A stretch of 64,000 nt of DNA. Source: Odontesthes bonariensis. Its lineage: Eukaryota; Chordata; Actinopteri; Atheriniformes; Atherinopsidae. This document shows, piece after piece, positions 1 through 18,845 of the stretch; the first letter of the stretch is position 1, and every line of letters begins with the position of its first letter. The translations under genes and the position numbers were made by a program. The notes beneath the pieces were generated by a model. That model was not told the origin of the DNA, ran no database searches, and saw nothing but the letters and a program-made list of their open reading frames with translations. The stretch lies in NCBI RefSeq assembly GCF_027942865.1, contig NC_134509.1, positions 24,672,697-24,736,696 of the forward strand. The letters run 5' to 3'.

Positions 1-3000
1 AGTTTTCTGCAATTTTAATGAAAATCATCTCGAGCTGCACAAAAATTTCATGAGCTCTGCCTTCATTGATGCTCCAAGTCTCAACTAAACTGGGTAATTT
101 TCTCTGTAAGACGGAAACAAACCAACCAATCTCCACCATGACTTCCTCCTTTGGGGAGGAATAATATCTTAAGACCAGTAACTAAATGTTCAGTACTTGG
201 TTCAGTAGTTGAGCTTCTTAAAATAATTCCAGGTTTTCCTGCCCCACGTTCGTAAATGTCAGCCTTAATTTTTGACTGCTGGTCGCATAAAAACAAAGTG
301 TTTGATGATGTCCCCTTGGACGCTAGAAACTCATTACCAGAGCTCAGCGGGAACACTACATCATCCATGGAAAACTCAGGGAAAATAATCATTAGTTTCA
401 GAGAGCACAGAAAGAACGAGGAAATATTCTTGCACTGGTTGTAAAAGGCAGGAAAAATCTGATCTGTGTGCTGAGAACCTAAGGGCATAAGGGTTGTAAA
501 ACATTAAGAAGGTCTACGTGATGATTCCCAGTCCCATCAGTCCCATTCAGTGATTCTGAAGTGATTTCATCTCAAAGATGAAACCATAGCTTCAGATGAT
601 GTTGGTCGTGTGAAACTGTCACGTTAAAACTCAGGAGGACTGCTGTTGCTTGGAAATGATCTAATGTCACAGGTGACGGCAAAGAAGCGACACAGACACA
701 CGCATCTTTCTTCCCTCTCTTTGCTCCCTGGCATTGATCCACTGTGTGTGTTGTGATTCTTTTTAAGGTTCAGAAATCCACACCACAATCCGAGGATCGT
801 CACACTGCAGTTAAAAAATGCGGCAAGTTGGTGCTTTGAGGTGATGCAACTAGTAGACAACCGGTGGTGCGGATATTCCTGTTAGTAGGGCCTTCGCAGC
901 ATCTCGATGCGGCCACATCGACCACAACGGCGTGCAACGTGTTTCCACTAACTGCGGCCTTTAAAAAAAAAAAAAAAAAAAAAATCATTCCAGAGCTCCT
1001 CAAAGAGGGAAAACGTGGGAACTTTACCCAGAGATCACGCAGATTCGAAGAGTAATAACAGAGTCTGATCTTCAAAACAGAAAGTGCAACTTAAACTGAG
1101 CTCAAACTTGTTTTTTTCATTTCCTAATCCTTCTGATTTCTGGGGCATGTTGCAAAGGGATTTGTCTTGATTTCATACTTTTCTTTTTGGTTCTCAGGGA
1201 AGTTATGTAAATAAGGAGCTGAGGCTCCTGTGGAGGGCGAGTATGTATAGCACACACAGTCTAAACAACACAAGGGCGAGCGGCACGCTCACACGGAAGC
1301 AGAGTAGAGGGGAGAAAAAAAGAAACAGTGAAGCGCAGCAATGATTATACACCAGATCTGCTTACACCATATTTCATCATTACTGTGGAGAAAAAACACT
1401 CAACTATTGATCTGCCCAACTGCTTCCTTTTCTCACAGCCTCGCCCCCACCCCGACTCCATCTTTTATTCCTGCGTTTACGTCTCTCGTTCCACTTCTTG
1501 CAACACTAGATGAAATTTGCAAGCAAAACAAGACTTCGCTGAGACGGATCCCAGTAGTACACAAGACCATAAACACGCAGACGATATGAAGAAATTATGC
1601 TTCGAGACACCGAATGTTCAGACTCACGCAGGAGGTGGACAGAATATTGCGAACACCTGTGCAATCTATTGCAATCCACTTCTACAGCCCTGCAATAAGT
1701 GCTGCCTCTGTGCGGTCGTCTTTAATGCAAACCCAGAGCAGATGAGGATGTAGAAACTATGTAGCTTAACAATTTAGTGCTTTACTTTAGTACCAGAACT
1801 TCATTAACCACAGCTTCCGCAGAGTTATAGACTTGGACACCTCCTTAAGTTACAGCGAGGCTTGGTGTTTAACTGCAACAGCTTTCAGGTATCAACCTTG
1901 GTGTGGCCAAAGCAAAATGAAACACTAATTGATTTTAGAAATATAAATATATATTTTCCACAATCTATGCCATAAGATAAAATATAATTAAATTGTGTGC
2001 ATGAATACAGAAACTGAGGTTTTATTGGCATCAACAGTTTGGCCAGTTAGACAAAAGTGATCATCAGTAACACTTTTATGAAAAGGTTACTGTGTCCCCA
2101 ACACAAACTGAGCTGCAATTCAGGAGTGTTTTTAATTCATAATTGATCTGTTCATCTTTTTTGTTTAAGTGGTTTATGTCTATAAGAAATCCCTAAAGCT
2201 CCAGCAGACGCTATTTTAAGGATTTAGGGAATCTCCTGTCATCTAAACTGATCTCTTCCTCCCACAAGAATAAGCACCTGTCTTAGCTTGATCCTCATCC
2301 TTCCTTCAAGGCGCAGTCAAAGGAGGATTTTCACGGCGTTTCGTCAGCTTGACCCCCTGCACACGCAGGGCATCGAACCGCCCTGCGCTCACAAAACAGA
2401 GGGATGTTGCACTATTATATTCAATGCTTTGCTGTGAAAGGACAAGCTTCAGGCCAGATATTATGTAGGGTTGGAAAGAGGTGCAAAATATTAACAGGCC
2501 AACCGATAGTTATATCACTTCCCTTTATTAAAGGGAACTAACATACACCGTTTTAAATCTTAGCACTTCCAACACACAAACGGAGAGCCAACAAATACCA
2601 ACCAGAACTTAGTATCTTTGCACTTGCACACAACAAGGCAAAGAAACTAGCTGCGGTAAGTAACAAGTGAAAACGCCATCTGTCAAGCGAGAGCGCATTT
2701 GCTTCGCCTCAGCATTTTCAGGGGAATGCCTTGAAGACAAAAAGGTCCTTGTTCTCAATCTCTCCGCAAATCCCATCTCTCATTCTTCCTCCCTCTTCCC
2801 CCTTGCTCCGCGCGCCTCGCCGCTCCGCCACCATCAGCAAAGTTGCACACATAAGCATTGGTCAGCGTTCAATTACCGTGAACACCAGGGAAGGATGGGG
2901 AAAGTACTTGACAGAGAAATGCACTTCAAGCACTGATTAAATACTGATACCGAGTATAAAAAGCGAAGCCCATAGGTTGTGTGTGCGAACATGCAACGAG

Positions 3001-3670
3001 AAAGGCAAAAGTGTGTGCGTGTGTGTGTGTGTGTGTGTGTATGTGAAGACAGTAAAGAGGGGGGTGTACATTTCCCTCCAATACTGATACAACTGTTTCA
3101 TCATTATGACCCTCTATTACAGTACTTGCCAACTTGCTTACTACATACTTTTGATACACTCTGCAGAGTGCTGACTCTTAACTAAAGCTGCTGATATGGA
3201 GTCATTAGGGGGTGAAGTTTCTGTTTTTCTGTTGCCCACAGAGCCTCCCTATTACTACTCAGTGTTTAAGAGTTGCACTGCTCACGGGCTGCTACCAGGC
3301 AGCAGATAATGGCCTATCCACAAGAGATCAATCAGAGGATATGCTATTGCAAGGCATTATAGTTCAGTGAGCAGCTTTCTTTTTTTAGCACAGGTTTCTG
3401 TGAGGGGTTCATTAACTGCCATGGGCATTAATCATGTCCCTATACACTTTCATTTGGTTGTGTATGTTTAAAAAAAAAAAAAAATCAAATAAAAAATAGA
3501 TTGGATCTTTTAAAAAGTGAGATGTGTCTGAGGTCAAGAGAGGCTAAGTGAATAATTTAGAGTATGATCCTGTTTTATCACGCCTCTGTGCACATGCCTG
3601 GTGCTCTCGGAATAAACAAACCTCACTGACAATTCAGCACTAATGCCGTTTTAAACAGTCTCCTCTCCTC
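1..3670. other. No gene recognised (noncoding)
   Basis: I see no coding exon here. Open frames are short, and none resembles a protein family I know. If the minus-strand first exons at 4.3-4.8 kb belong to mafg, this stretch would be its first intron. Simple sequence includes an A run near 963-983, a GT repeat near 3010-3041 and a short A run near 3471-3484. No Maf bZIP coding sequence was recognised in the stretch. Confidence 0.5.
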
Positions 3671-3673
3671 TCG

Positions 3674-3696
3674 CCCCCCCCCCCCCCCCCCCCCCC
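3674..3696. repeat. Poly-C tract (C23)
   Basis: An uninterrupted run of 23 C follows a CT-rich stretch and is followed by a CA-rich stretch. It lies just outside the CpG-rich block. The length is likely to vary between individuals and is prone to assembly error. Confidence 0.9.
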
Positions 3697-3799
3697 TCCA
3701 CACACACGCACACACAAGCATTAATTACCCCCACATCCACTGCATGGCCGGGCCTAGATTTATTTCAGAGCTAAACACCTTCCCAATATATACCGAGCT

Positions 3800-5000
3800 C
3801 TTTCTTCCCTCGCGTCAGACCTTTGTCCGCCCGCCTGCCGCCGGTGCCATGTTGCCATGGCTCCCTCATGCCTCCGCTCCGCTCGCGCAGACGTTGAGAA
3901 ATAACAACGTTGTGATGAATCAGCATCTCTGCCGCGAGCCCAGCCGGTGTACAACCAGGCACGCGGGGGAAAACCGTCAATTTCTCTGCGTTTAAACGAC
4001 AACGCACGTCGCTCACACGCGAAAAAAGAAAGGAAGGAAGAAAGTAGGACAGTTGATAGACGCTCGAGGTGAAGGCCTGTCGGAGGTGGCTGACACAAAG
4101 CAAATGTCAAAACAGTCGCTCTGGCTGCCGCGCAGCCGGGATACGCTCTAGAGCTAGCCGGTTGGGACATCTGACAGCTACCCGATACTCCGGGATGACA
4201 GCCCGTAGTGGCGGATTGTCGGCTTATTTCCGTCACACCATCAGCTTGACACGAGAAAAGCAGACTTCGGGCTGCTTTTAGAGTCAGAAAAACAAACCAA
4301 ATCCAAGCGGAAGCAACAAACAGATGACTAGCCGTCTTACCTGAACCAACGGGGGAGCGTGTCCAGCCTGCGTCCACCGCTGCCGCTTCTCCGAGTGAGG
4401 GCAGCCGGGGACGCTAATGAGGTTATGTGTAGTTACCGAAGGGTTTCACCGCTCTGAGCGGCTCTTTTCGAGCCTCGCTCCTTTCCGTTTCAGCCTCAAA
4501 ACAAGGGAATCCCCAGCCAGAGAGAGCAGCGCGCCGTCACGATCCTCTAATTCCGACACATGGCATTTTTAAGCAGACATTCTCCCCTCTTTGTCTGTGC
4601 TATTATGAAATCAGCGGTTGGTCGGGCGTGCGTGGTGGTTCGACTGGGTCGCGGCAGAGCGTGTACCGAAACGCTATGGTGATGATTCAGCAATAGTAGA
4701 CTACTGCCCTTTAAACGGCTGCGGGGACGGGACGGGAAGGGACGGGACGGCGCAGCAGCGGCGGCAGCGCTCACCGGCGGCAACGCGACCGCGCTCGGTG
4801 GCGGTGGTAGCGGCGGGGGTGCGCACTCAGCAAAACACCTCTACATTCAGCACTTTTAAGCAATTTCACTTTAGATCTTGACAAGACTGACTCACCAGAA
4901 GTCGAACCGGCGCCTTTCACCCACCGCACCGTCGGAGGTTGAGCTTCACCGATGGTTTGTCGACGCGGTGTTTAAAGGAGACAGTTGGAGAAATGTTTTT
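3800..5000 (-). promoter_or_regulatory. CpG-rich promoter block with two candidate noncoding first exons (possible mafg 5' end)
   Basis: The stretch is rich in CG dinucleotides against an AT-rich background. On the minus strand two good 5' splice sites are visible: TTCAG/GTAAGA with the exon ending at 4341, and CCGCCG/GTGAGC with the exon ending at 4775. Neither upstream exon contains a convincing coding start, so both look like alternative untranslated first exons of a minus-strand gene that extends left of the window. In human the gene at this position beside PYCR1, on the same strand, is MAFG, whose first exon is noncoding. The assignment to mafg rests on synteny alone, because no Maf coding sequence is in the window. 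Confidence 0.45.
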
Positions 5001-6300
5001 TCCGCTCACGCCTCCTCGCGGGTCTCTAGATATATCCACTCCTTCCTCGCTTGTTTAAGTCTGTGGTCGGGGGCGCCAGACGTCAAATGATGTTTGATCA
5101 CATGGTTTCATTCATGAAGGATCTACGCAACCCGCATTTAAAGGGACACAGGACGCTACTACTGCGTGTTTTAACAACAGGCGGCGCGGAAAGTGTGACA
5201 AAACAGCTGTGCACATTTCTAAACTTAGAGCCAACCCGTGATTCAACAACACAAACAAAGAGTGGTAGATTAAAGAAAGACAGATGTCTATGGGGCTATT
5301 CATAACATCTTTGCAAAGCTTCATTAGATAATAAAATCTATTTTCCAAATTTATTTATCAAATAAAAAAAGAGATTGAGATGGAATTACAAAAAACTATA
5401 CACTCACTTTTTGCCTTATGGTGGGTCTGTTTTTGCCTGATTTACAGAACATCTCCAGCTCACATGGAGATTTACATCACAATTGTTGAACTTCCTCTAA
5501 AAGAAGGATATGAAATGGCATGAAGAAAATGACAAGTTCCTGGTTTGGTTTCCAGAGAATAAAAGGTCATCTTTCTAATTCACAAACACTTCACAATGTA
5601 ATCTTATTTTTTTTCTAGACTAAAACATTGGAATAAAAACTCTTCATCTAGTAAGGATTTAATAGGCATGTTGCTCATCAAACTTTGTCTTTCTAAATGT
5701 AAGTATCACTGTCTGACTTTGAGTTATTTCATACATAAAGCAACAGATAACATCTACATGAACAGATGACACAACTTGCACCATTAGTCCTAATTTGTTC
5801 AAACAAAACTCACCCTAGCTATTAGCGCTGATGTGCTATCACTATCCATTTCCATTTCAGAGGAATTAATGACTTCGCATACAATACAAGAAAGCACTCA
5901 GCCAATATTAGCCGCCTATTTCCGGACAGCACCACAGAAATAGCCTGTACGTGATAATTTACTGATGCACAAGTTAGGCCTTTGAGGAGTAAACCTCTAC
6001 CAGCTCGCTGGCTGAACGTGGAGGTGTGTTTTGACAAATCACTTCGGTATTTTCAGGGAGAGAAAAAATATACACGTTGATTTAAAATCCAATCATAGGC
6101 AAACTTTTGATGAATGCAAGCCCTTGAGTGGACCCATCAGCCTGCATGGAAATGTGACTGTATGTATGTCAACAAAAACTAAATAAGTACATTTACTCAA
6201 GTGCTTGAATACATTTATTCAGAATTAACCCCAACTTTATCTATGATATTAAAGCAACGTTTACGGATAGGCACAGTTTTTAAAATCTGGTGTTATTGTT
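5001..6300. other. No gene recognised (noncoding)
   Basis: AT-rich sequence upstream of the CpG block. I see no exon, no recognisable protein similarity and no clear repeat family in it. Confidence 0.5.
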
Positions 6301-6309
6301 ATGAAATTA

Positions 6310-7490
6310 GGCCACTTTGGTGCTTTGCAAAAGTCTTGAGCCCCCCCTCATTTCTTCATATATTATCAGGAAAATGGAAATAGGTGCAGGCATTTATTAT
6401 AATGTGAAAACAAAGACTGGAAGTGCAGTTTACGAGGGAAAAACTGAGTTTGTAGAGTTCTATAAAGCTTGAGAGTCAGTATTTGTTCTGAGCTCCTTTA
6501 TTCTCCAACACAGCCTGAACTCTCTTTTCAACAAGCTGTCAGTCCTTTCTTTAAGGAGTCTTCAGGAACAGTTCTCCAGGCTTCTTGAAGGACACCCCAA
6601 AGCTCTTCTTTGGATGTCGGCTGCCTTTTGTTCCGTTCTCTGTCAGGATGATCCCACACTGCTTCAATAATGTTGGCTCTGGGGAGGATTCATCCCTCCA
6701 TCAGACCTGTTGCCACTGATTTTCAGTCCACTTCTTGTGTCCTTTGGCACAGCTCAGCCTTTTCTCCCTGTTTCCCTTCCTTAAGAACGGCTTCTTGACA
6801 GCCACCCTTCATGGAGACCATTTCTGATGAGGCTTGGGCCGACAGGAGATGGATCAGCTGAAGGTCCAGATGCATCTCTCAGCTCCTGTGTCAGGTCTTT
6901 GCTGGATTTTTTCCTCTTTCTTAATGACATCACTTTCAGATACTGTTCATCTGTTGACACTTCTTCTTCTTTTGTCCTCCACTTGTCCAGTTTCCTCAAA
7001 TGTTTTACGGACACACTGCATGGCGGCTGGAGCTCAGGAGGAACAGCAGTTGATGGTTCGACTCCCGGCTTCCCCGAGAGACACTGAAGCCCACGTTGCC
7101 TACCAAAGCTCAGGATGTATGAATATGTATGATGGAGAGAAAAAAAAAATCACTGTAAAAAAAAAAAAAACTGTATAGACTAAGACGAGCTGTACCGGTG
7201 AATGGGTGAATGTGGCATGTGTGTAAAGGTTCTTTGAGTGGTCAGATATGACTAGAAATGCGTTATATAAATACAGTCCATTTACCTTTTACTGCACACC
7301 ATGCTGAGATCTAATCGCAAATTAAAATTCTTAAAAGGACTGGGCTGAAAATGAGTGAAAAGGAAGCCTATGTCCAAAGAAAAGCCTGGAGAACTATTGT
7401 TCAAGATCACCTCAAAAGATTGTAAGAAAATCTGGCTGTTTGAAAGCAAAATACAAACAGATGACGGCCAGTTTTCACAGTGCTGTATAT
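6310..7490 (-). mobile_element. Internally deleted Tc1-like transposon remnant, split by a SINE
   Basis: On the minus strand the frame at 7014-6781 carries the N-terminal helix-turn-helix part of a Tc1-family transposase, including the stretch SSKDLTQELRDASG, followed by SLIRNGLH. Sequence to the left (about 6500-6720) matches the C-terminal end of the same protein, so the catalytic middle is missing. The left edge near 6325 reads ttgcaaaagtcttgag, which resembles a Tc1 terminal repeat. A second copy with the same internal junction lies at about 45480-46520. A SINE interrupts the element at 7021-7290. It has no coding capacity; the outer edges are approximate. Confidence 0.75.
7021..7290 (+). 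mobile_element. tRNA-derived SINE inserted in the Tc1 remnant
   Basis: The insert interrupts the Tc1 remnant at a point that is continuous in the sister copy near 46.05 kb. The six bases actgca occur on both sides (7015-7020 and 7291-7296), consistent with a target-site duplication. The head resembles a tRNA gene, with an A-box-like start (tggcggctggagctcagga) and an exact B-box match, ggttcgactcc. The 3' part (gcgttatataaatacagtcc) is a tail typical of teleost SINEs. Two A runs lie in the middle. Confidence 0.75.
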
Positions 7491-10400
7491 AACATATATA
7501 ATCCTGCGTCATTAAACTATCTGATTTCTGCCTCCATCACGGCTGATAACCTTAACGAAAGCAAAGCTCCTGAAAAACTAGCAATTTGTCTGAAACATAG
7601 ATAAAAAGATGAACTGATCTATTATAAATCTACAGACACCCACATGTGTTGTTTCTAATGAATAGCTATTTAAGCACGTCATCCTGACTGCTTAATCATA
7701 TTTCAACACCTATGCAGGACATTTCAGTTCACTGAAAAATACCTGCTTATATCTTATTCCCAGATAGGCACGAACAAATAAAAGATGCGAGTCTCCAGAA
7801 TTCCTCTCGGTTTGTGCGCTGCAGGTTGGCCCATAATGCAGATTCACTCGCTGTGTGGTAACTGCCTGAGGTTCCTCTTTCTGTGACCGTTTCACCAGAC
7901 AGCTGCACAAAGCTGATAGTGTATCAGCTCCAAGATCACTGTCATGCACAGGTCTCACACATACAGATTGCTGTCAGCACTGCAATGCACAAACAGCAAA
8001 AAAAAAAAAAAAAAAGAGGGACACGGAATACAAACATCTCTTTTTAGTGTTTTAGGTTGGAGAAGATTAGGCTAATGATTTAAAAAAAGCGTTTCCTCCT
8101 CTTGGTTTCTGGCTCTTCTCTTGGCTTAGATACAATATGCAAACAACCACGTTACTGCAAAGGTCAGCGATTACATTGATTGAATGGAGATGACAGGCAG
8201 CATCTGGCCTACCTGTGGATACAAATCTCATACAGGGCTGGAAAAAAAACACACACGGACACAGAGAAGGTACAAAGTTTCAGAGAAGCTCTCAAACCGT
8301 CAGCTGGTGTCAAGATGATTGGCACAGAGCACATCCTCCTCACCTTTGGAGGAAGAAAGGCGATTAAAGCTGTCCAACCAATGAAAGGTGACGGAAGTCC
8401 AATAATGAGAGGCAAATGGAAGTCTCTCCAGGAATGGCTAATCTTCACAGACAGCGACAGGGGCGAGCGTGGAAGAAGAGAGGGATTATAAAGACACTTC
8501 AGCGGCAGAGGAAAAAACCATTGCACGCGCAAATAAACAGCCAGATTGCACCAGGAGCACGCGGGGCGCAGTTTAATCAGAAGACACTGGTGTGTGCATT
8601 AGTTTAAGGAAACTCAACTAATCCGACAACAGATATAAATTGTTCAATTATAATGAGGACAAGGCTCTTCACAAACCATCGCCTCTCTTCCATCATTTTT
8701 CTTTGGCAATATGCACCTGTGTATTGCCTGAAAATGTCCACAAGCCTATCTCGTTCCAACACAAAGAGGCACTTGTCTTAATCCAAAATGTAGCAGCCTG
8801 GAGTACGAGAAAAGGGTCCAAGTATCTGAAAAGAGCTGAAGTTTTCTGTAGCTTCTGTCTTAATACACCTGAAATGTGCACTTTGTCTCCTACTATCACA
8901 CTAACGCAAAACTCGCTGATAGTTTCTAAGCTCACAGCAGCCAGTGGAGGACACATTTACCCTGTTACTATTCATTCCGTCCTTCTACTTTCTTCTGGTT
9001 TAAAATGCCATGTTTTTCACATTTTCACCCCCTTCTTTTTTTGTCTTATGGTTCCCAAAACCAAGCGGTTTATGTTGCGAGCTTCTTATTAGCATGTTGG
9101 ATCAAAAAGTTTCTATTTCTTTAGTTTTATGAGAAAAGTAAAGATCAGAGAAAAGTCCGCGCACGTACAAAGTTTTGCAACAGGAATGTGTTTTTGTCCC
9201 CCCACCCCCTCCAGTTGTCATGTGACCCTGGAAAAGGTCAAATCTGGGGTTGTGGTAACCCACTAAACTGACTGACCTCACTTGCTCCACCGCCACCGTC
9301 AATATTTAAAGATTAATAATTAATTATTTCTCTAATAAATGGGGGCCATTTCCTTCAAAAAAAAAAAAAAGCCTTTTATTTACCCAAAGCATATTTAACT
9401 GGAAGTAGTACATTTTTAAAAGGAGGGATTTTATATTTTTTACTATTATTTGACTGAAACCAGGCATTAATTCCCCATTAACAGAAATCCTACATAACTT
9501 GTTGGAGCCCTGCTCAATCTGATCTTCAGAAGTCATACGGAGGTTGTGTCTGTGGAGAAAACCCTCTCTGGTCATTTGGCCTGCTGACAGAGCTTCTAAA
9601 ACTGGACTGTGTTTCCTCTTAGAAGAGCCAATCACAGGCCACCTTCGAGGCCGGTGAGGAAAAACACGCTTACCTCTTATTATTTAAAGCACAGACAAGG
9701 TTTATTTATAGCAAAGGAGGGGTCTGATTGGGAAAGAATTCAGGAGGCAGTGACCCACCAGGAGACAAAAATAAGCCACCAGAGAGCTTTGGATCGTAGC
9801 TGCACAGCTAATGCTATTTACCAACAACCGAGGAGGCGTAGTTAGGTGTAATGCAATGTTAAGGTCAATTTAAAGGTCACTCTGAGCTGGCAGCAATATG
9901 GAGAGGCTAATCTGATCCTCATAAACACGCATAAAAGAGTCTCACTGATCAAAGAGCACCATCTGGGGGCCAGACTGCATGTACACTGATGGGCTGAAAC
10001 CAAAAGAAACCAGTTTTAAAGTAACAAATAAAACCAAAATATAGATTCTGCTTCTTTAATGTTAACTTTTTGACACGCATGCCCGTTCAATGGCTGATGT
10101 GTTGACGAAAACAATACATAATATGCAGCTTAATGCAGATTAAAGTATAAAGGACAGCACTTAATACACAGTTAGGACGGACTGAAAAGCAGCATGATGC
10201 CTTTACATAAAAAAAACCTAAGCTTTGTTTAAGCACTTCCAAATAATTACATAACATTTAATAATTAGAGGCAATATCAAAAGTGCCTTTGAGTTTTCAA
10301 ACACATAAAAAGGTGGATTAAAGCTGGAACTGGTCTGTTTGGGACAAAAACAATTTGTTCTGTGTCAACTGGTCAAAGGCACAAAAGCCTCAATATCCTG

Positions 10401-10860
10401 AAAAACCACTAAATTAAACGTGACAAAGAAAACAAACTGAAAAGTTATGAAATGTTTGTTCATTCCATGTCTAACAGTATGACACTGTAAACTGAACAAT
10501 GGTAATTAGCACAAAGAAAGAGGGTTAATTATGATGTGTAGCGGGACTTCTACTTTTTAAAGACAAACGATGAAGACAAACACAGGCAGCTTGATTTCCC
10601 AGCAGCCATCTGCCGCCTGGTGTGTACCAGGGTCGCATGATGGCCCGCTGGGTCGTTACCATTTAACAGCCCAAACACATACAGACAGATTGTAAATGCA
10701 CTTCTGCTCTTCGGTGTGTATCTGGATGGTGATCCTGCTTCAAACATAAGGCTACAACTCAGAGCTCGTGCAGAGTACACTTTGTGTGTAATGCGGTGAT
10801 GTCACCACCAGGTCCACAATCCACATTTTGGATGCGATTTTAAAGCAGTCCCGAGTCCAC
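7491..10860. other. No gene recognised (intergenic)
   Basis: Intergenic sequence between the 3' end of pycr1 and the Tc1 remnant. Open frames up to about 150 codons exist (for example 8640-9092 on the plus strand), but none has recognisable family similarity or splice-site support. Short A runs occur near 7999-8014 and 9357-9370. Confidence 0.5.
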
Positions 10861-10862
10861 TT

Positions 10863-10868
10863 TTTAAT
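10863..10868 (-). terminator. Candidate poly(A) signal of pycr1 (ATTAAA)
   Basis: On the minus strand ATTAAA lies about 105 bases downstream of the pycr1 stop codon. It is the nearest poly(A)-like hexamer I noticed. The hexamer is a common variant, and actual use is not shown by the sequence. Confidence 0.35.
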
Positions 10869-10971
10869 TCTATGGCTGAACAGCTGTAAAGGATGTATTG
10901 AAGTCCACTTGTGTGCACATTGGTACACTTAAACCTGTAACATGTTTGTGCGCAAGCGCCTCTCTTTGTTC

Positions 10972-17549
<6,578 letters not shown>

Positions 17550-18001
17550 CCTGCCAGATGATGTGGCGTTTCTGACCTGTTCAAAACACACATACATGTC
17601 AAGTTTAACAAAATGATGGCAACAAACCCTTTAATATGCAGCATGCCCTTCACATTTCACATTAGAATAAAAGAAAGGCTTTGGGAACATGGTAAGTATC
17701 CTGGAGCTTATCCACAGGATGAGATTAATGAAGAAAAATCTCTTTTTGTTGTGAGCTAATCTCTACGTGTTCGCAACTTTTACTGTAAAGCTAAACGATA
17801 CCAGCATTTTAATTGTATTTCATAGCTCAAGTCACTTGTTAATGAATTCTTATACTAGTTACATAACTGAAATAGTTTAAGCTTTTCAGGATGTTATAAC
17901 ATTTGCTAACAGATTGATGCCTCCGCCTGTGGTCGGCTAGCTGCTTTGTTAGCTAGTTTTGATAAATAAATGACAAATCCATATCAAACAAACATACATA
18001 C

Positions 18002-18110
18002 CTTAGCCTAGATGTTACAGCTGAAGTTCCTGCTTTGACAGAAAGTTGTCGACGGGAAGGTTAGTCCCAATGGTCAGAAAAAAAACAGAAAAAACACCTC
18101 TAGTGTCAAC
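18002..18110 (-). other. pycr1: pycr1 untranslated first exon (approximate 5' end)
   Basis: On the minus strand GGCTAAG/GTATGT forms a 5' splice site with the last exon base at 18002. The exon has no in-frame coding need, since the ATG is in the next exon. Its upstream end is estimated from the promoter elements at 18171-18266 and is not fixed by the sequence. Confidence 0.55.
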
Positions 18111-18170
18111 GTGGCTTCCCTTTTTACTTAACCCCATGTGCTGTGTTGTAGTAATAGACACGGAAACAAA

Positions 18171-18266
18171 CCAATCACATCAGCGATGAGCCAAGTCATT
18201 GACCAATGACGAACTAGATTATGAAATATGGGCGGGGCTTTCTATTCGCTACACCCAGTTGCATCA
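18171..18266 (-). promoter_or_regulatory. pycr1: pycr1 promoter: ATF4/CEBP element, GC box, two CCAAT boxes
   Basis: Read on the gene strand from far to near: TGATGCAAC (18266-18258), matching the C/EBP-ATF response element TGATGNAAN; a GC box GCCCCGCCC (18238-18230); and two reversed CCAAT boxes, ATTGG at 18207-18203 and 18175-18171. The two CCAAT boxes are 32 bases apart, about three helical turns, as often seen for NF-Y pairs. The order and distances fit a promoter for the exon ending at 18002. Mammalian PYCR1 is an established ATF4 target, so the element is in line with amino-acid-stress control. Confidence 0.6.
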
Positions 18267-18845
18267 TTCCTCTGAGTTTCAGCGCGATGCGGCTTCAAGG
18301 GGACAATATAGGTCAAGTATAAGACCCGTGAGTTGGAAAGTAGGTCATGTTCATACTAAGCAATGCATTAAATTATAAAAATACAGTTCAGACCATGACT
18401 GACTGACTTAACACAAACCTCCCGTCCTTAACTGTGTGTACAGAGCTAGTATAGTACAATGTGTGTGTGTGTTTAGCTCAAAATACATTTATTTTTCATA
18501 TCATCTTTATAAGCACTGATCCACTGAGATCTTTAGTGAATACAAACAGTTTTTAAAAAAAAATAAAAATGTAAAGAATATAGTGAAAAATAAGGAAAAG
18601 TTAAAAGAACCAAGTCACCAGATGATATGTAAACGAAATATTGATCAATCACCAAAGAGTTAATCATTTACGGTGGTGGCTGTGCTGGGTTTGACATTCA
18701 ACTCCATCTAATCCAGATTTGAAAAAACTTGTATCCTGTCCGAGTTCACAGGCCGAGTATTTCCATCATGTGTAACAGATGTTCGTCTTTTCAACACTAT
18801 ATTTACTCAGCAGCTGGTATCAATAGTTACTTTGCAGGTTCAAAT

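Noticed and set aside
2355..2392. Small hairpin gcagggc / gccctgc
   Set aside because: The stem is only seven bases, with no conservation or context to suggest a function.
3760..4377. 205-codon minus-strand open frame in the CpG-rich block
   Set aside because: High GC lowers stop frequency, the translation has no recognisable domain, and it overlaps the candidate splice donor at 4341.
8640..9092. 150-codon plus-strand open frame
   Set aside because: No family similarity, no splice or promoter support, and hydrophobic low-information sequence; probably chance.
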